From NCBI RefSeq assembly GCF_051900425.1, contig NZ_JBHZGK010000010.1:49841-113840 (forward strand): 64,000 nucleotides of DNA. The letters are read 5' to 3'. Under the pieces are notes generated by a model. The model saw only the letters and a program-made list of their open reading frames with translations, was not told where the DNA came from and did no database searches. The stretch comes from Frateuria_A sp051900425 (GTDB lineage: Bacteria; Pseudomonadota; Gammaproteobacteria; Xanthomonadales; Rhodanobacteraceae). This document shows, piece after piece, positions 8,234 to 16,526 of this stretch (its first letter is position 1; every line of letters starts with the position of its first letter). Both the position numbers and the translations under genes were made by a program.

Positions 8234-8836
8234 TTACAGGAAGCGGAAACCCGCCAGCGCACCGCGCAGGCGTTGCCTGGCGGCTTCCTGTCCGAACGGC
8301 GGCGTCGCCGGCGGGTCGTAGACCTCCGGGCGGGTGCCGGTGACCAGCAGGTCGATCGCATAACAGCGCCCGTCGTGGACGGCCCGGTACGCCTCCACGT
8401 CGAGGTAATGGCTCATCGCCGCGTCGGCAGCCTGGAAACGCGTGAACGGCACGCCCGCGACGGTGACGTGCGAGACCCGGGGGGGAACGCCGCTGGCGGG
8501 CACGTCCAGGCAGTGCGCGCGGGCCGCCGCGTCGTTGCCCACGCCGATCCGCAGTTCGGCGGCCGTGATGGCGTTGGAGCCGTCGAGTACCAACGCCAGC
8601 ACCGGTTCGCCGTGGTCGACTTCCCTCGCGAAGGATTTCCACGCGCCATTCGCCAGGTAACTGCGCTGGAAATCGCGGCGGGCGTGCATGCCGGGCGGTA
8701 CCGCGATCGCGAAGCCGTGTGCGGCGTCGATGACTTCGTACGCGGGCGCGGGCTGGCGGGCTTCGGACGCGGGTTTCTGTCCGGTGCACGAAACCAGCCC
8801 GATCAACGACAGCACCAGCGGCAGGGAGCGGCGCAT
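8234..8836 (-). CDS. Predicted lipoprotein of unknown function
   Basis: 200 residues from ATG 8836, chosen because it yields a signal peptide with a lipobox (MRRSLPLVLSLIGLVSC, Cys 17). The mature part is a single globular domain (YEVIDAAHGFAIAVPPGMHA, then an AELRIGVG strand and a C-terminal LRGALAGFRFL helix). I do not recognise a named family. An in-frame extension up to 9073 exists but lacks any secretion signal. It is convergent with the small WVxGHW lipoprotein and divergent from the MFS gene, with 290 bases between in which I see no other gene. Confidence 0.6.
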   Translation of the reverse strand: MRRSLPLVLSLIGLVSCTGQKPASEARQPAPAYEVIDAAHGFAIAVPPGMHARRDFQRSYLANGAWKSFAREVDHGEPVLALVLDGSNAITAAELRIGVGNDAAARAHCLDVPASGVPPRVSHVTVAGVPFTRFQAADAAMSHYLDVEAYRAVHDGRCYAIDLLVTGTRPEVYDPPATPPFGQEAARQRLRGALAGFRFL

Positions 8837-9126
8837 GGGCGTGCCCGGTGCTGTGCACCTGGCCTCGGCTCCCGCTCGGGGAGTGGGTTGGGTCGGAGAG
8901 CGGGGCTCGCGGCGATCCTTCATCGATGCACAGGTGGTGTCGGCTCGGAGGCAGCGTGCCACACGAGAGCTAAAGCGCACGTCGCGAACTGCCCTCGCCC
9001 CGAAGGTGGACTCGTGGCAACACCGCGCGCTCGCGTGCCAGACCGGGTGGCTGCACGGCAGCTTTGCGGCCATCCCGTAGAAGAGGACAATGGCGCACCC
9101 ACCCCACGGCCCGCCAAAGGCAGCCG

Positions 9127-10389
9127 ATGAACGATCACCCCGTGCCGGCCGCCGGCACCGCCGACGGCTCGCTGATCCGCCACGGCACCCCGCTGTTTCG
9201 CCAGGCCAACCTGGCCCTGTTCGCCGCCGGCATCGCCACCTTCGGATTGCTGTATTGCGTGCAGCCGCTGATGCCCGAGTTCAGCAAGGACTACGGCGTC
9301 AGCGCCGCGACCAGCGCGCTGTCGCTCTCGCTGACCACCGGCGTGCTGGCCTTCGCCATGCTGTTCGCCGGCGCGGTGTCCGACGCCTACGGGCGCAAGT
9401 CGGTGATGACCGTTTCGCTGATCGCATCCGCACTGCTGGTGCTGCTGTCCGCCATCGTGCCCGGCTGGACCAGCCTGCTGGTCCTGCGCACGCTGCTGGG
9501 CATATCCCTCAGCGGGCTGCCCGCCGTGGCGATGACCTGGCTGAGCGAAGAGATGCACCCCGATTCGATCGGCCTGGGCATGGGCCTCTATATCAGCGGC
9601 AATGCGATCGGCGGCATGGGCGGGCGCCTGGTTACCGGGGTCCTGGCGGATTTCTTCGACTGGCGGGTGGGAGTGATCGTGGTGGCGGGCATCGGGCTGG
9701 CGTCCGGCCTGACGTTCTGGCGGCTGCTGCCGCCCTCGCATCATTTCGAGCGCCAGCCGCTGCGCCCGCGTACGTTGCTGGCGCGCTTCGCTGGGGTGTT
9801 CCGCGACGCCGGCCTGCCGTGGATGTTCGTCGAGGGCTTCCTGCTGCTGGGCGCCTTCGTCACCGTCTACAACTACATCGGCTACCGGCTGCTCGCGCCG
9901 CCGTACAGCCTGAGCCAGGCGGTGGTCGGGCTGATCTTCAGCGTGTACCTGATCGGCACCTTCAGCTCGGCCTGGATGGGCCACCTTGCCGGCAGGCTTG
10001 GCCGGCGGCGTGTGCTGTGGACAACCTTCGCGCTGATGCTGGCCGGCGCAGGCCTGACCGTATTCCGGCCGCTGGTGCTGGTGATCGCCGGCGTCGTCGC
10101 GGTGACCTTCGGTTTCTTCGGCGGGCACTCGATCGTGAGCAGCTGGGTCGGCCGGCGCGCCGGCAACGCCAAGGCGCAGGCGTCGTCGCTATACCTGTTC
10201 GCGTATTACATGGGCTCCAGCCTGGCAGGCGCGGGCGGCGGCCTGTTCTACACGGCGCACGGCTGGAACGGCGTGGCCGCGTTCATCGGCGCGATGGTGC
10301 TGGCCGGGCTGCTGATCGCCTGGCGGCTGTATTTCCTGCGGCCGCTGCCCGGGCCGCCGTCGCCGAGGACGGAGCCACCGTTGCCATGA
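9127..10389 (+). CDS. MFS transporter, YnfM-like drug/metabolite exporter family
   Basis: 420 residues, twelve predicted transmembrane segments. The first-loop motif of the major facilitator superfamily is present as GAVSDAYGRKSVM, followed by a repeat half GHLAGRLGRRRVLW in the second bundle. Overall layout (CVQPLMPEFSKDYGVS at the first periplasmic loop) resembles E. coli YnfM, an uncharacterised DHA1-like exporter. ATG 9127 is preferred over an upstream in-frame start because the hydrophobic segment then follows a normal 35-residue cytoplasmic lead. The stop overlaps the next gene's ATG (ATGA), pointing to co-translation with the VOC gene. Confidence 0.9.
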   Translation: MNDHPVPAAGTADGSLIRHGTPLFRQANLALFAAGIATFGLLYCVQPLMPEFSKDYGVSAATSALSLSLTTGVLAFAMLFAGAVSDAYGRKSVMTVSLIASALLVLLSAIVPGWTSLLVLRTLLGISLSGLPAVAMTWLSEEMHPDSIGLGMGLYISGNAIGGMGGRLVTGVLADFFDWRVGVIVVAGIGLASGLTFWRLLPPSHHFERQPLRPRTLLARFAGVFRDAGLPWMFVEGFLLLGAFVTVYNYIGYRLLAPPYSLSQAVVGLIFSVYLIGTFSSAWMGHLAGRLGRRRVLWTTFALMLAGAGLTVFRPLVLVIAGVVAVTFGFFGGHSIVSSWVGRRAGNAKAQASSLYLFAYYMGSSLAGAGGGLFYTAHGWNGVAAFIGAMVLAGLLIAWRLYFLRPLPGPPSPRTEPPLP

Positions 10390-10789
10390 CGATTGCCCGG
10401 ATGAAGATCGATTCCGACCACGTGGTACTTACCGTCGCGGACGTCGAGGCGACCTGCGCGTTCTATGCACGCGTGCTGGCATGGACGTGGTGACTTTCGG
10501 CGCAGGTCGCCGTGCACTCGCTTTCGGTGCGCAGAAGATCAACCTGCACGCGGTGGGCGCCGAGCTGGAGCCGAAGGCGCCCAATGCGATGCCGGGCACC
10601 GGCGATCTGTGTCTGGTCACCGCCATGCCGATGCCGCAGGTGCTCGCGCACCTGGCGGCATGTGGGGTGGATGTGCTGCAGGGGCCAGTGCCGCGCACCG
10701 GCGCGTGCGGTCCCATCCTGTCGGTGTATTTCCGCGACCCGGACGGCAACCTGGTCGAGGTGAGCAACTACGCGGAGGCCGGCGCATGA
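10386..10789 (+). pseudogene. VOC/glyoxalase-family protein, split by a one-base frameshift
   Basis: Reading from ATG 10386 gives 35 residues (start MTIARMKIDSDHVVLTVAD, through CAFYARVL) and then a premature stop at 10491-10493. A second frame, 10481-10789, continues exactly where the family requires (MDVVTFGAGRRALAFGAQKI, NLHAVG, ending VYFRDPDGNLVEVSNY). One G missing after GTGCTGG near 10478 restores VLGMDVV and an intact VOC domain of about 134 residues. VOC proteins include glyoxalases and fosfomycin-resistance-like enzymes; the metal ligands H12 and the C-terminal Glu are present across the break. It is either a true recent frameshift or a sequencing error. It overlaps the MFS stop by four bases. 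Confidence 0.8.
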
Positions 10790-10796
10790 GCCCGGA

Positions 10797-12041
10797 TCAG
10801 CGCGCCTCGGGCTCGAGCATCGCCTTGACCGCGTCGTAGTCCCCATCGCTGGGCTGCGAGGGCAGGCCGAGCAGGTGCACCATCAGCGGATAGACGTCCA
10901 CGTTGGGGAAGGGCGGCACGGTCGCCCCATCGCGGAAGGCCGGGCCGTGTGCCACGAACAGCGCACGCATCTGCGGCGCCGCATTGTCGTAGCCGTGTTC
11001 GCCCACGCTGATGCGGCCCTTGTGCGAGGCCAGCCAGTCGGCCGTGGTGATGCGCCAGCCCACGTCGGCCAGGCACAGCAGTTGCGGCACGCGGGGGTTG
11101 TGGCCGTAGGCCAGCCGCGCCGGCACGCGGGTCTTGTCCCAGCACTGCATGTGCGGGTGCGGGCGTTCCATCCGCGCCTCGATCGCCGCAAAGTCGTGCC
11201 CGGGCTTGGGATTGAAGCCGGCCAGCACACCCAGGCTCACCACCTGCACGTCGTCCAGGTCGAGCTGCCGTTCGATCAGCACGCTGTGGTCCAGCGGCAC
11301 CGACGCCATGCCGTGGTCGGCGAGCACGATCAGATTGATCTTGTCGAACAGTCCGCGCTGCCTGAGACCACGCACCAGTCGCGCCATCGCCTGGTCGGTC
11401 TCGCGCAACGCCTGGTCCACCTGCGGCGAATCCGGCCCGTGGTAGTGGCCGGCGTGGTCGACGGCGTCGAAATACAGCGTCAGGAAGCTCGGCCGCTGGT
11501 CGGGCGGAAGATCGAGCCAGGCCAGCACCTGGTCGACCCGCTGGGTGGGCGTCACGTTGCCGTCGTACAGCTGCCAGTGGTCGGGATGGCGGCCATGGAT
11601 ATCCGCTTCCGATCCGGGCCAGAACATCGTCGCGGTCAGCAGGCCGTGGCCGTCCGCGGTTTCCCACAGTGGCGTGCCCTCCGCCCACCAGCGCCCGTTG
11701 CTCACCGCCTTGCGGTTGTGCAGCGAGAACTTGCCCAGTTGTGCGTCGTACATCGTGTTGTTGACGATGCCATGGTGATCGGGACGCAGCCCGGTGACGA
11801 TCGTGTAGTGGTTAGGGAAGGTGAGCGACGGAAAGGACGGTTGCATGGCGCTGTGCACGCCGTCGCGCGCGAGCATTGCCACCGTCGGGGTCAGGCCCCG
11901 GTCGAGGTAGTCGGCACGGTAGCCGTCGATGGAGACGAGCAGCAGGGGCGTCGGCTTGCCGACAGCGGTGCGCGGCGAGGTGGCGCAACCGGCGCTGAAT
12001 GCCAGCACCAGGCAGCACAACAGGCGAAACAGGTTTTTCAT
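10797..12041 (-). CDS. Ectonucleotide pyrophosphatase/phosphodiesterase (alkaline-phosphatase superfamily)
   Basis: 414 residues from ATG 12041, with a signal peptide and lipobox (MKNLFRLLCCLVLAFSAGC), so exported and lipid-anchored. The type I phosphodiesterase/NPP core is clear: metal Asp in LLVSIDGYRADYL, nucleophile Thr in PSFPSLTFPNHYTIVTG, Asp/His in FDAVDHAGHYHGP, LADHGM, and the late His in EHGYDN. Enzymes of this family hydrolyse nucleotide or phospholipid phosphodiesters outside the cytoplasm. It is convergent with the VOC gene eight bases away and divergent from a small periplasmic protein gene 47 bases away. Confidence 0.9.
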   Translation of the reverse strand: MKNLFRLLCCLVLAFSAGCATSPRTAVGKPTPLLLVSIDGYRADYLDRGLTPTVAMLARDGVHSAMQPSFPSLTFPNHYTIVTGLRPDHHGIVNNTMYDAQLGKFSLHNRKAVSNGRWWAEGTPLWETADGHGLLTATMFWPGSEADIHGRHPDHWQLYDGNVTPTQRVDQVLAWLDLPPDQRPSFLTLYFDAVDHAGHYHGPDSPQVDQALRETDQAMARLVRGLRQRGLFDKINLIVLADHGMASVPLDHSVLIERQLDLDDVQVVSLGVLAGFNPKPGHDFAAIEARMERPHPHMQCWDKTRVPARLAYGHNPRVPQLLCLADVGWRITTADWLASHKGRISVGEHGYDNAAPQMRALFVAHGPAFRDGATVPPFPNVDVYPLMVHLLGLPSQPSDGDYDAVKAMLEPEAR

Positions 12042-12088
12042 AGGCGAGCTCGTACGATGAAACAACTCCCCATCATCGCACCGCGTCC

Positions 12089-12499
12089 ATGTCGTTCAAA
12101 ACCCGTGCGTTCTTGCGCCAGTGGAACGTCGCCCTCGTGCTGGCGCTGCCGGCAGTGGCCGGCGCCTGGCAGTCGCAACCGGCGCCGCCGCGCGCCGTGA
12201 TCGTCGTGCAGCCACCGGCGAACGCACGCTTCCAGCAAACCGTGCGGGAAAACCAGGTGCGCGACCAGCTGCAGAAGAACCAGGTCGAGGAACAATTGCG
12301 CCAGGGAAGGGCCGATGCCATGCGCCGTCCGTATGCCGCCGGCACGGTCCACGCCGCGCGCCTGGACCAGACCGACCAGGCGCAGCGCGAGCTTTACCGT
12401 GTGCGCCAGCAGGATCTGCTGGATCGCTACCAGAGCGCCGTCGCCCCGCCGGTGGTGCATTCGGGCAAGGCGCCGGCGTCCTCGCGCAGCGCCGATTGA
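12089..12499 (+). CDS. Hypothetical secreted protein, Gln/Arg-rich
   Basis: 136 residues. It starts MSFKTRAFLRQWNVALVLAL with a hydrophobic stretch and AGA cleavage site near residue 26, suggesting export to the periplasm. The mature protein is rich in Gln, Arg and Ala, probably helical in the middle (QTVRENQVRDQLQKNQVEEQ) with a proline-rich segment before and a disordered tail. I do not recognise it. The short intergenic spacing to the divergent phosphodiesterase gene implies closely spaced or overlapping promoters. Confidence 0.6.
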   Translation: MSFKTRAFLRQWNVALVLALPAVAGAWQSQPAPPRAVIVVQPPANARFQQTVRENQVRDQLQKNQVEEQLRQGRADAMRRPYAAGTVHAARLDQTDQAQRELYRVRQQDLLDRYQSAVAPPVVHSGKAPASSRSAD

Positions 12500-12521
12500 C
12501 GTACCCGCTGACGCCGCGGGC

Positions 12522-13031
12522 TCAGGTCACCAGGCCGAACAGGTCGCCGCGCGCCACGCTTTCTTCCATCGCCAGCAGGAACCGTTTCGTCGGCAGGCCA
12601 CCCCCGAATCCGGTGAGGCTGCCGTTGGCACCGATCACCCGGTGGCAGGGCAGCACGATCGGCAGCGGATTGCGCCCATTGGCGGCGCCGACCGCACGGA
12701 CCGCCTGCGGCTGGCCGATGCGCCGCGCCAGCTCCCCGTAGCTGATGGTCGAGCCGTAGGGGATCCGCGCCAGTTCCTGCCAGACGGCCAACTGGAACGG
12801 CGTGCCAAGTGGATGCAGCGGGAGCTCGAACACCTGTCGCGTGCCGGCGAAATATTCGTCCAGTTGCATGCGAGCGAAGGCCAGCGCCGGCGGCGAGTAG
12901 ACCCATGACGGCTCCGGCTCGCGCTGGTGGCGGCCGGTTTCGAACCACACCTCCCGCAGCCCGCGTTCGTCGGCAACCAGGCGCAACTGGCCGATCGGGG
13001 TGGACAGGTTGTCGTACCAGACGGGATTCAC
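12522..13031 (-). CDS. ogt: Methylated-DNA--[protein]-cysteine S-methyltransferase
   Basis: 169 residues. Removes methyl or larger alkyl groups from O6 of guanine by irreversible transfer to its own cysteine. The active-site motif LPCHRVIG is present with C129, preceded by the winged-helix segment IPYGSTISYGELARRIG. The N-terminal RNase-H-like domain is degenerate as usual in Ogt. The start is GTG at 13031; no better ATG lies nearby. It sits 142 bases downstream of an Ada/AlkA fusion on the same strand, which lacks its own O6-alkyl acceptor domain, so the two genes together cover the tasks of E. coli Ada, Ogt and AlkA. Confidence 0.93.
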   Translation of the reverse strand: MNPVWYDNLSTPIGQLRLVADERGLREVWFETGRHQREPEPSWVYSPPALAFARMQLDEYFAGTRQVFELPLHPLGTPFQLAVWQELARIPYGSTISYGELARRIGQPQAVRAVGAANGRNPLPIVLPCHRVIGANGSLTGFGGGLPTKRFLLAMEESVARGDLFGLVT

Positions 13032-13173
13032 CGGTCACGCTCGTTGCATGGGAGCGCCCTCAAGGCTTTGGCCGTGCGGGCTCGGGCTCGGGCGAACGGT
13101 GGTGAGTGGGCCGCACAGTCTCCCTCCAGACGTTGCCCCGAGCCTGGCGCCACGAAGGCGAAGGGCATGCCAA

Positions 13174-14670
13174 TCACGCCCGCTTCCTCGAAGCTTGCGC
13201 CGGGTCGGCCGTGCTGCGCCACAGATGCATGACCGCGTAGGCACGCCATGGCCGCCATGCCTCTGCCATCGCTGAAAGTGCGCGCGTGCTCAGTTCGCCG
13301 CCATCGCCCGCTGCTGCACGACGCAGGATCAGGTCGGCCGCGGGGAACGCATCCGGATGGCTGAGCGCGCGCATTGCCATGTAGTGCGCGGTCCACTCGC
13401 CGATGCCGCGGAGCGCCGTCCAGCTCGCCACGAACGATTCCAGCGGCTGCCCGGGGCGGAAGTCCGCGCGGCCATCGAGCAGGGCGCGCGCGATGCCGCG
13501 GATGGTCTCGGCACGCGCGTTGATCACGCCCGCCTCGCGCAGGTCGGCATCGACCAGCCGTTCGGGCGTCGGGAACAACCGCGCCAGGCCCGGCAGTCCA
13601 GGCGTGGGCAGCGGTTCGCCCCAGCGTTCGACGATGCGCGCAGCGAGCGTGCGCGCGGCGGCCACGCTGACCTGCTGGCCCAGCACGGCGCGCACGGCGA
13701 TCTCGAAGCCGTCCCATCCACCGGGCAGGCGCAGGCCCGGCCGTCGGCGCAGCAGGGGCGCGAGCACGCCGCCGGCCCCCAGCGTCGCGCCGATCGCCTG
13801 CGGCTCGGCGTCCAGGTCGAACATGCGCCGCAGCCGCGTCACCAGCGGAAGCATGCGGCCCGGCTGGGGACAGTGCAGTTCCAGCTTCAATGCATGCTCA
13901 CCGCCAGGCCAGGCCGACAGGCGCAACCAGCCGGGCGATTCAGCCGGACCGAACACGCGCGCGTAGGCATGCGCCTCCACATGCTCGATGCCGGGCAGGG
14001 CGCGCGTACGCAGGAAGTCCAGCACGCCCTCGAAGTCATACGGTGGCCGGTAGCCCAGCCGCAGCACGAGCGCATCGCCGGCATCCACCGCGCGTGGCTG
14101 GCGGCGAAGCTCGCGGGGAGCGATGCGGTTGGCTTGGGCAAACGCGGCATTGAAGCGGCGCAGGCTGCCGAAACCTGCGGCCAGCGCCACCTCGGTCACC
14201 GGCAGTGTGGTCTCGGTCAGCAGTTGCCTGGCGAACAGCAACCGGCGCGTGGTGTGCACGCTGAGCGGCGGCGCGCCCAGATGTTCGACGAACAACCGCC
14301 GCAGCTGCCGTCCGCCCACGCCCACGCGGGACGCCACCTCGTCGAGCGATCCCGCGGACAACGCCCCGTCCTCGATGATCTCCAGCGCGCGCGCCACCAC
14401 GTGCTCGCCGCGGCGCCAGGCGGGATGGCCCGGTGCGAGTTCCGGGCGGCAGCGCAGGCACGGGCGGAAACCATCGGCCTCGGCCGCTGCGGCGTTGGCG
14501 TAGTACCGCACGTTCGACGGCTTGGGTGGCGGTGCGGGGCAGACCGGGCGGCAGTAGATGCGCGTGCTGCTCACGGCGGTGAAGAACACGCCGTCGAAGC
14601 GCGCGTCGCGGCTCAGGCGTGCCTGTTCGCAGACGTGTGGCTCGGGGAGGACATCTCGTGGCGTGGGCAT
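13174..14670 (-). CDS. Ada-type metal-binding/AraC regulator fused to AlkA DNA-3-methyladenine glycosylase
   Basis: 498 residues, three modules. Residues 20-80 are the Ada methylphosphotriester-sensing zinc domain with C40, C44, C71 and C74 (STRIYCRPVC and GFRPCLRC). Residues 90-190 are an AraC helix-turn-helix (LDEVASRVGVGGRQLRRLF and VTEVALAAGFGSLRRFNAAF). Residues 205-480 are AlkA with the helix-hairpin-helix LRGIGEWTAHYMAMRAL and the catalytic Asp of FPAADLILRR. The Ada C-terminal O6-acceptor domain is absent, supplied instead by ogt next door. Activity: excise alkylated bases and, after phosphotriester methylation, activate the adaptive response, probably including itself. ATG 14670 (MPTPRDVLPE) is chosen over a codon at 14724. 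Confidence 0.93.
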   Translation of the reverse strand: MPTPRDVLPEPHVCEQARLSRDARFDGVFFTAVSSTRIYCRPVCPAPPPKPSNVRYYANAAAAEADGFRPCLRCRPELAPGHPAWRRGEHVVARALEIIEDGALSAGSLDEVASRVGVGGRQLRRLFVEHLGAPPLSVHTTRRLLFARQLLTETTLPVTEVALAAGFGSLRRFNAAFAQANRIAPRELRRQPRAVDAGDALVLRLGYRPPYDFEGVLDFLRTRALPGIEHVEAHAYARVFGPAESPGWLRLSAWPGGEHALKLELHCPQPGRMLPLVTRLRRMFDLDAEPQAIGATLGAGGVLAPLLRRRPGLRLPGGWDGFEIAVRAVLGQQVSVAAARTLAARIVERWGEPLPTPGLPGLARLFPTPERLVDADLREAGVINARAETIRGIARALLDGRADFRPGQPLESFVASWTALRGIGEWTAHYMAMRALSHPDAFPAADLILRRAAAGDGGELSTRALSAMAEAWRPWRAYAVMHLWRSTADPAQASRKRA

Positions 14671-14760
14671 GCGCCGCAGGCTAGCACCGGCCCTGGCGCA
14701 ACACTCGCCGCTTTCGGACATCAATCAGGTGGAGCGTTGGAAGCGGCAGGCTCGCGCCGG

Positions 14761-15177
14761 TCAGGCCGCCGCTTGTCGCGGCCAGCGCCACGCGTACCAG
14801 AGGATGCCCGATTGCAGCGCGATCTCGACGCAGCTCATGAACACGTAGAAGGCCCAGGCGCCAGGGAGCGTGGCGAGGATGACCGCGGTCAAAGCGGTGC
14901 CGATCAGCAGGTTGAGCCAGCGCGCGAACGACGCCGGCAGGGCCAGCGACAGGAAGATCATCACCGCCGGTACGGCCACGAGTACGGACACCGCCACCAG
15001 CGAGCCCTGGCTCGTGGGGCCCAGCGGGCCGATGCCCTCGAGGATGTCCTTGAGGTTGCCGGGCCGGTACAGGCCCCAGAAGTCGCCGTAGATGTAGCAG
15101 GACATGATGGCTGCCCACAGCGCGGACAGCTTGAATCGCACATGGACCTTGAGCTCTTCCAAACGCGTACGGGCCAT
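14761..15177 (-). CDS. Small integral membrane protein, DUF6326-like
   Basis: 138 residues with four hydrophobic segments, beginning MARTRLEELKVHVRFKLSAL and the characteristic WAAIMSCYIYGDFWGLY / PGNLKDILEGIG stretch that I associate with the DUF6326 family of unknown function. It lies 49 bases downstream of another small membrane protein on the same strand (DUF4386-like) and both are probably one transcript. The C-terminal helix ends WYAWRWPRQAAA. Confidence 0.65.
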   Translation of the reverse strand: MARTRLEELKVHVRFKLSALWAAIMSCYIYGDFWGLYRPGNLKDILEGIGPLGPTSQGSLVAVSVLVAVPAVMIFLSLALPASFARWLNLLIGTALTAVILATLPGAWAFYVFMSCVEIALQSGILWYAWRWPRQAAA

Positions 15178-15226
15178 CGGTTGCTCCGTGTCGATGGGTG
15201 GGCCTGACGGCCCGGTCGGGTGTGGC

Positions 15227-15925
15227 TCAGGCGTGCCGGACAGCAGCGATGGGCGTCCTGGTGGGGGCGCCGGCCAGCAGCCACAGGCAGGTTCCCAGCT
15301 CGCCGACGGATGCCGGCAGCAGGATGTAGTCGGCCAACGCCGATGCCGCATACCAGGGCAGCAGGAGCGTGGCGAGGAAGTCGACCAGGTAGCCCAGGCC
15401 TCCCAGGATCAGGAACATCCCCAGCAACCTGGGCAGCAAGCCGCATCTGCCCATCAGAAAGCCCAGCGGCAGCAGCCACGCGCCCCAGAAAACCTCGAGC
15501 AAGAGCAGGCCCTGCCGGTAGGCATCCAGGTGCGACATCACCTCGCCCTGCAACTGCCGGGAGTCGAACACCTGGCGGTAGTCCGCGTTGCCCAGCAGCG
15601 ACAAGACGTCCAGGCGGTGTCCCACGTTGGCGAGAGCGACCGGCACGCTCGCGACGGCGAACGCGACCATCAGCACCGCCGCGGTCCTGCCTGCGCCGCC
15701 CAGCAGCCGATACAACGCCAGCGGAAGCAGCAGGAACGCGGCCTGGCAGGCCAACTCTGCAACGATGCCAAGCCGGAACAGCGTGTCCATCTGCAGGACC
15801 CGCGCGAGCTTCGCGGCGGCGTCGCCATGCGTCGCCAACTGCGAGGGCACGTAGCCCAGGTAGAACATGCCGGTGACTACCGTGATCAGGTAGAGCAGCC
15901 CGGCGACCCGCGCGTTTCCGTTCAT
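15227..15925 (-). CDS. Integral membrane protein, DUF4386 family
   Basis: 232 residues, six to seven transmembrane segments. The N-terminus MNGNARVAGLLYLITVVTG and the internal GVIAEL-like segment LFRLGIVAELACQAAFLLLP match the DUF4386 pattern, a family of membrane proteins of unknown function common in soil bacteria. It is upstream of the DUF6326-like gene and downstream, by 41 bases, of two DUF2884-like genes on the same strand, so all may belong to a longer transcript. Confidence 0.72.
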   Translation of the reverse strand: MNGNARVAGLLYLITVVTGMFYLGYVPSQLATHGDAAAKLARVLQMDTLFRLGIVAELACQAAFLLLPLALYRLLGGAGRTAAVLMVAFAVASVPVALANVGHRLDVLSLLGNADYRQVFDSRQLQGEVMSHLDAYRQGLLLLEVFWGAWLLPLGFLMGRCGLLPRLLGMFLILGGLGYLVDFLATLLLPWYAASALADYILLPASVGELGTCLWLLAGAPTRTPIAAVRHA

Positions 15926-15966
15926 GCTGGCTCCGTCGTCGGTGCGGTGCGGTGAGCGCGGGCTTT

Positions 15967-16503
15967 TCAGGAGCCGTCGGCGCAGTCGGCGTCGTCGCCG
16001 TCGATGATCCCGGCGAACGGCTTGAATGCGGGCAGCGAGCTGGCGAGACGGTTCTGCGCGGCGCGAATCTGGCCGATGTCCAGGCAGATCTTGCTGGCCT
16101 CGTCGTCGACCCGCCGGGTCGCGGTGTCGAGCTTCGCGTCAGCTTGTCCGCTGTTGGTGCCGGTGACGTGCTCCGCCGCGTTCTTCAGCGATTGCACTGC
16201 GACCGCCGCGCCCGCCTTGCCGGTGGCCACGCCGTGTTCGCGGACGGCGCGGGCACCCTTGTAATACCGCTGGAGCAGTTGCCGCTGCGTGGCATCGACC
16301 GGCACGTCACGGCCGTCGATCACCAGGCGGCCCGTGGCATCGAGGAGCGCCTCGCTGCTGCCGGTGCCGTGGAGCGTGACCTGGTCACCGAGGACCACGA
16401 TGCCGCCGTTGGCAATCGTGGTGGTATCGAGCCCATTGCCGCAGCCGGCCAGAACCAGGCCGGCTGCGAGGGCGAGGGCGAAGCGGGTCTGATGAGAGAG
16501 CAT
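15967..16503 (-). CDS. DUF2884-like lipoprotein, shorter paralogue
   Basis: 178 residues with signal peptide and lipobox (LALAAGLVLAGC, Cys 21). The central part (GRLVIDGRDVPVDATQRQLL) and the Cys-containing end (SKICLDIGQIRAAQNRLASS, then AFKPFAGI) align with the neighbouring gene at 16527-17186, so they are tandem paralogues. Both resemble the YggN/DUF2884 periplasmic family, whose function is unknown. They are separated by only 23 bases and follow the GntR-ABC operon on the same strand. Confidence 0.65.
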   Translation of the reverse strand: MLSHQTRFALALAAGLVLAGCGNGLDTTTIANGGIVVLGDQVTLHGTGSSEALLDATGRLVIDGRDVPVDATQRQLLQRYYKGARAVREHGVATGKAGAAVAVQSLKNAAEHVTGTNSGQADAKLDTATRRVDDEASKICLDIGQIRAAQNRLASSLPAFKPFAGIIDGDDADCADGS

Positions 16504-16526
16504 TCCCTGGTCTCCTGGCGAATCGG

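Noticed and set aside
10470..10495. Programmed ribosomal frameshift in the VOC gene
   Set aside because: There is no slippery heptamer or downstream structure, and VOC proteins are not known to use one.
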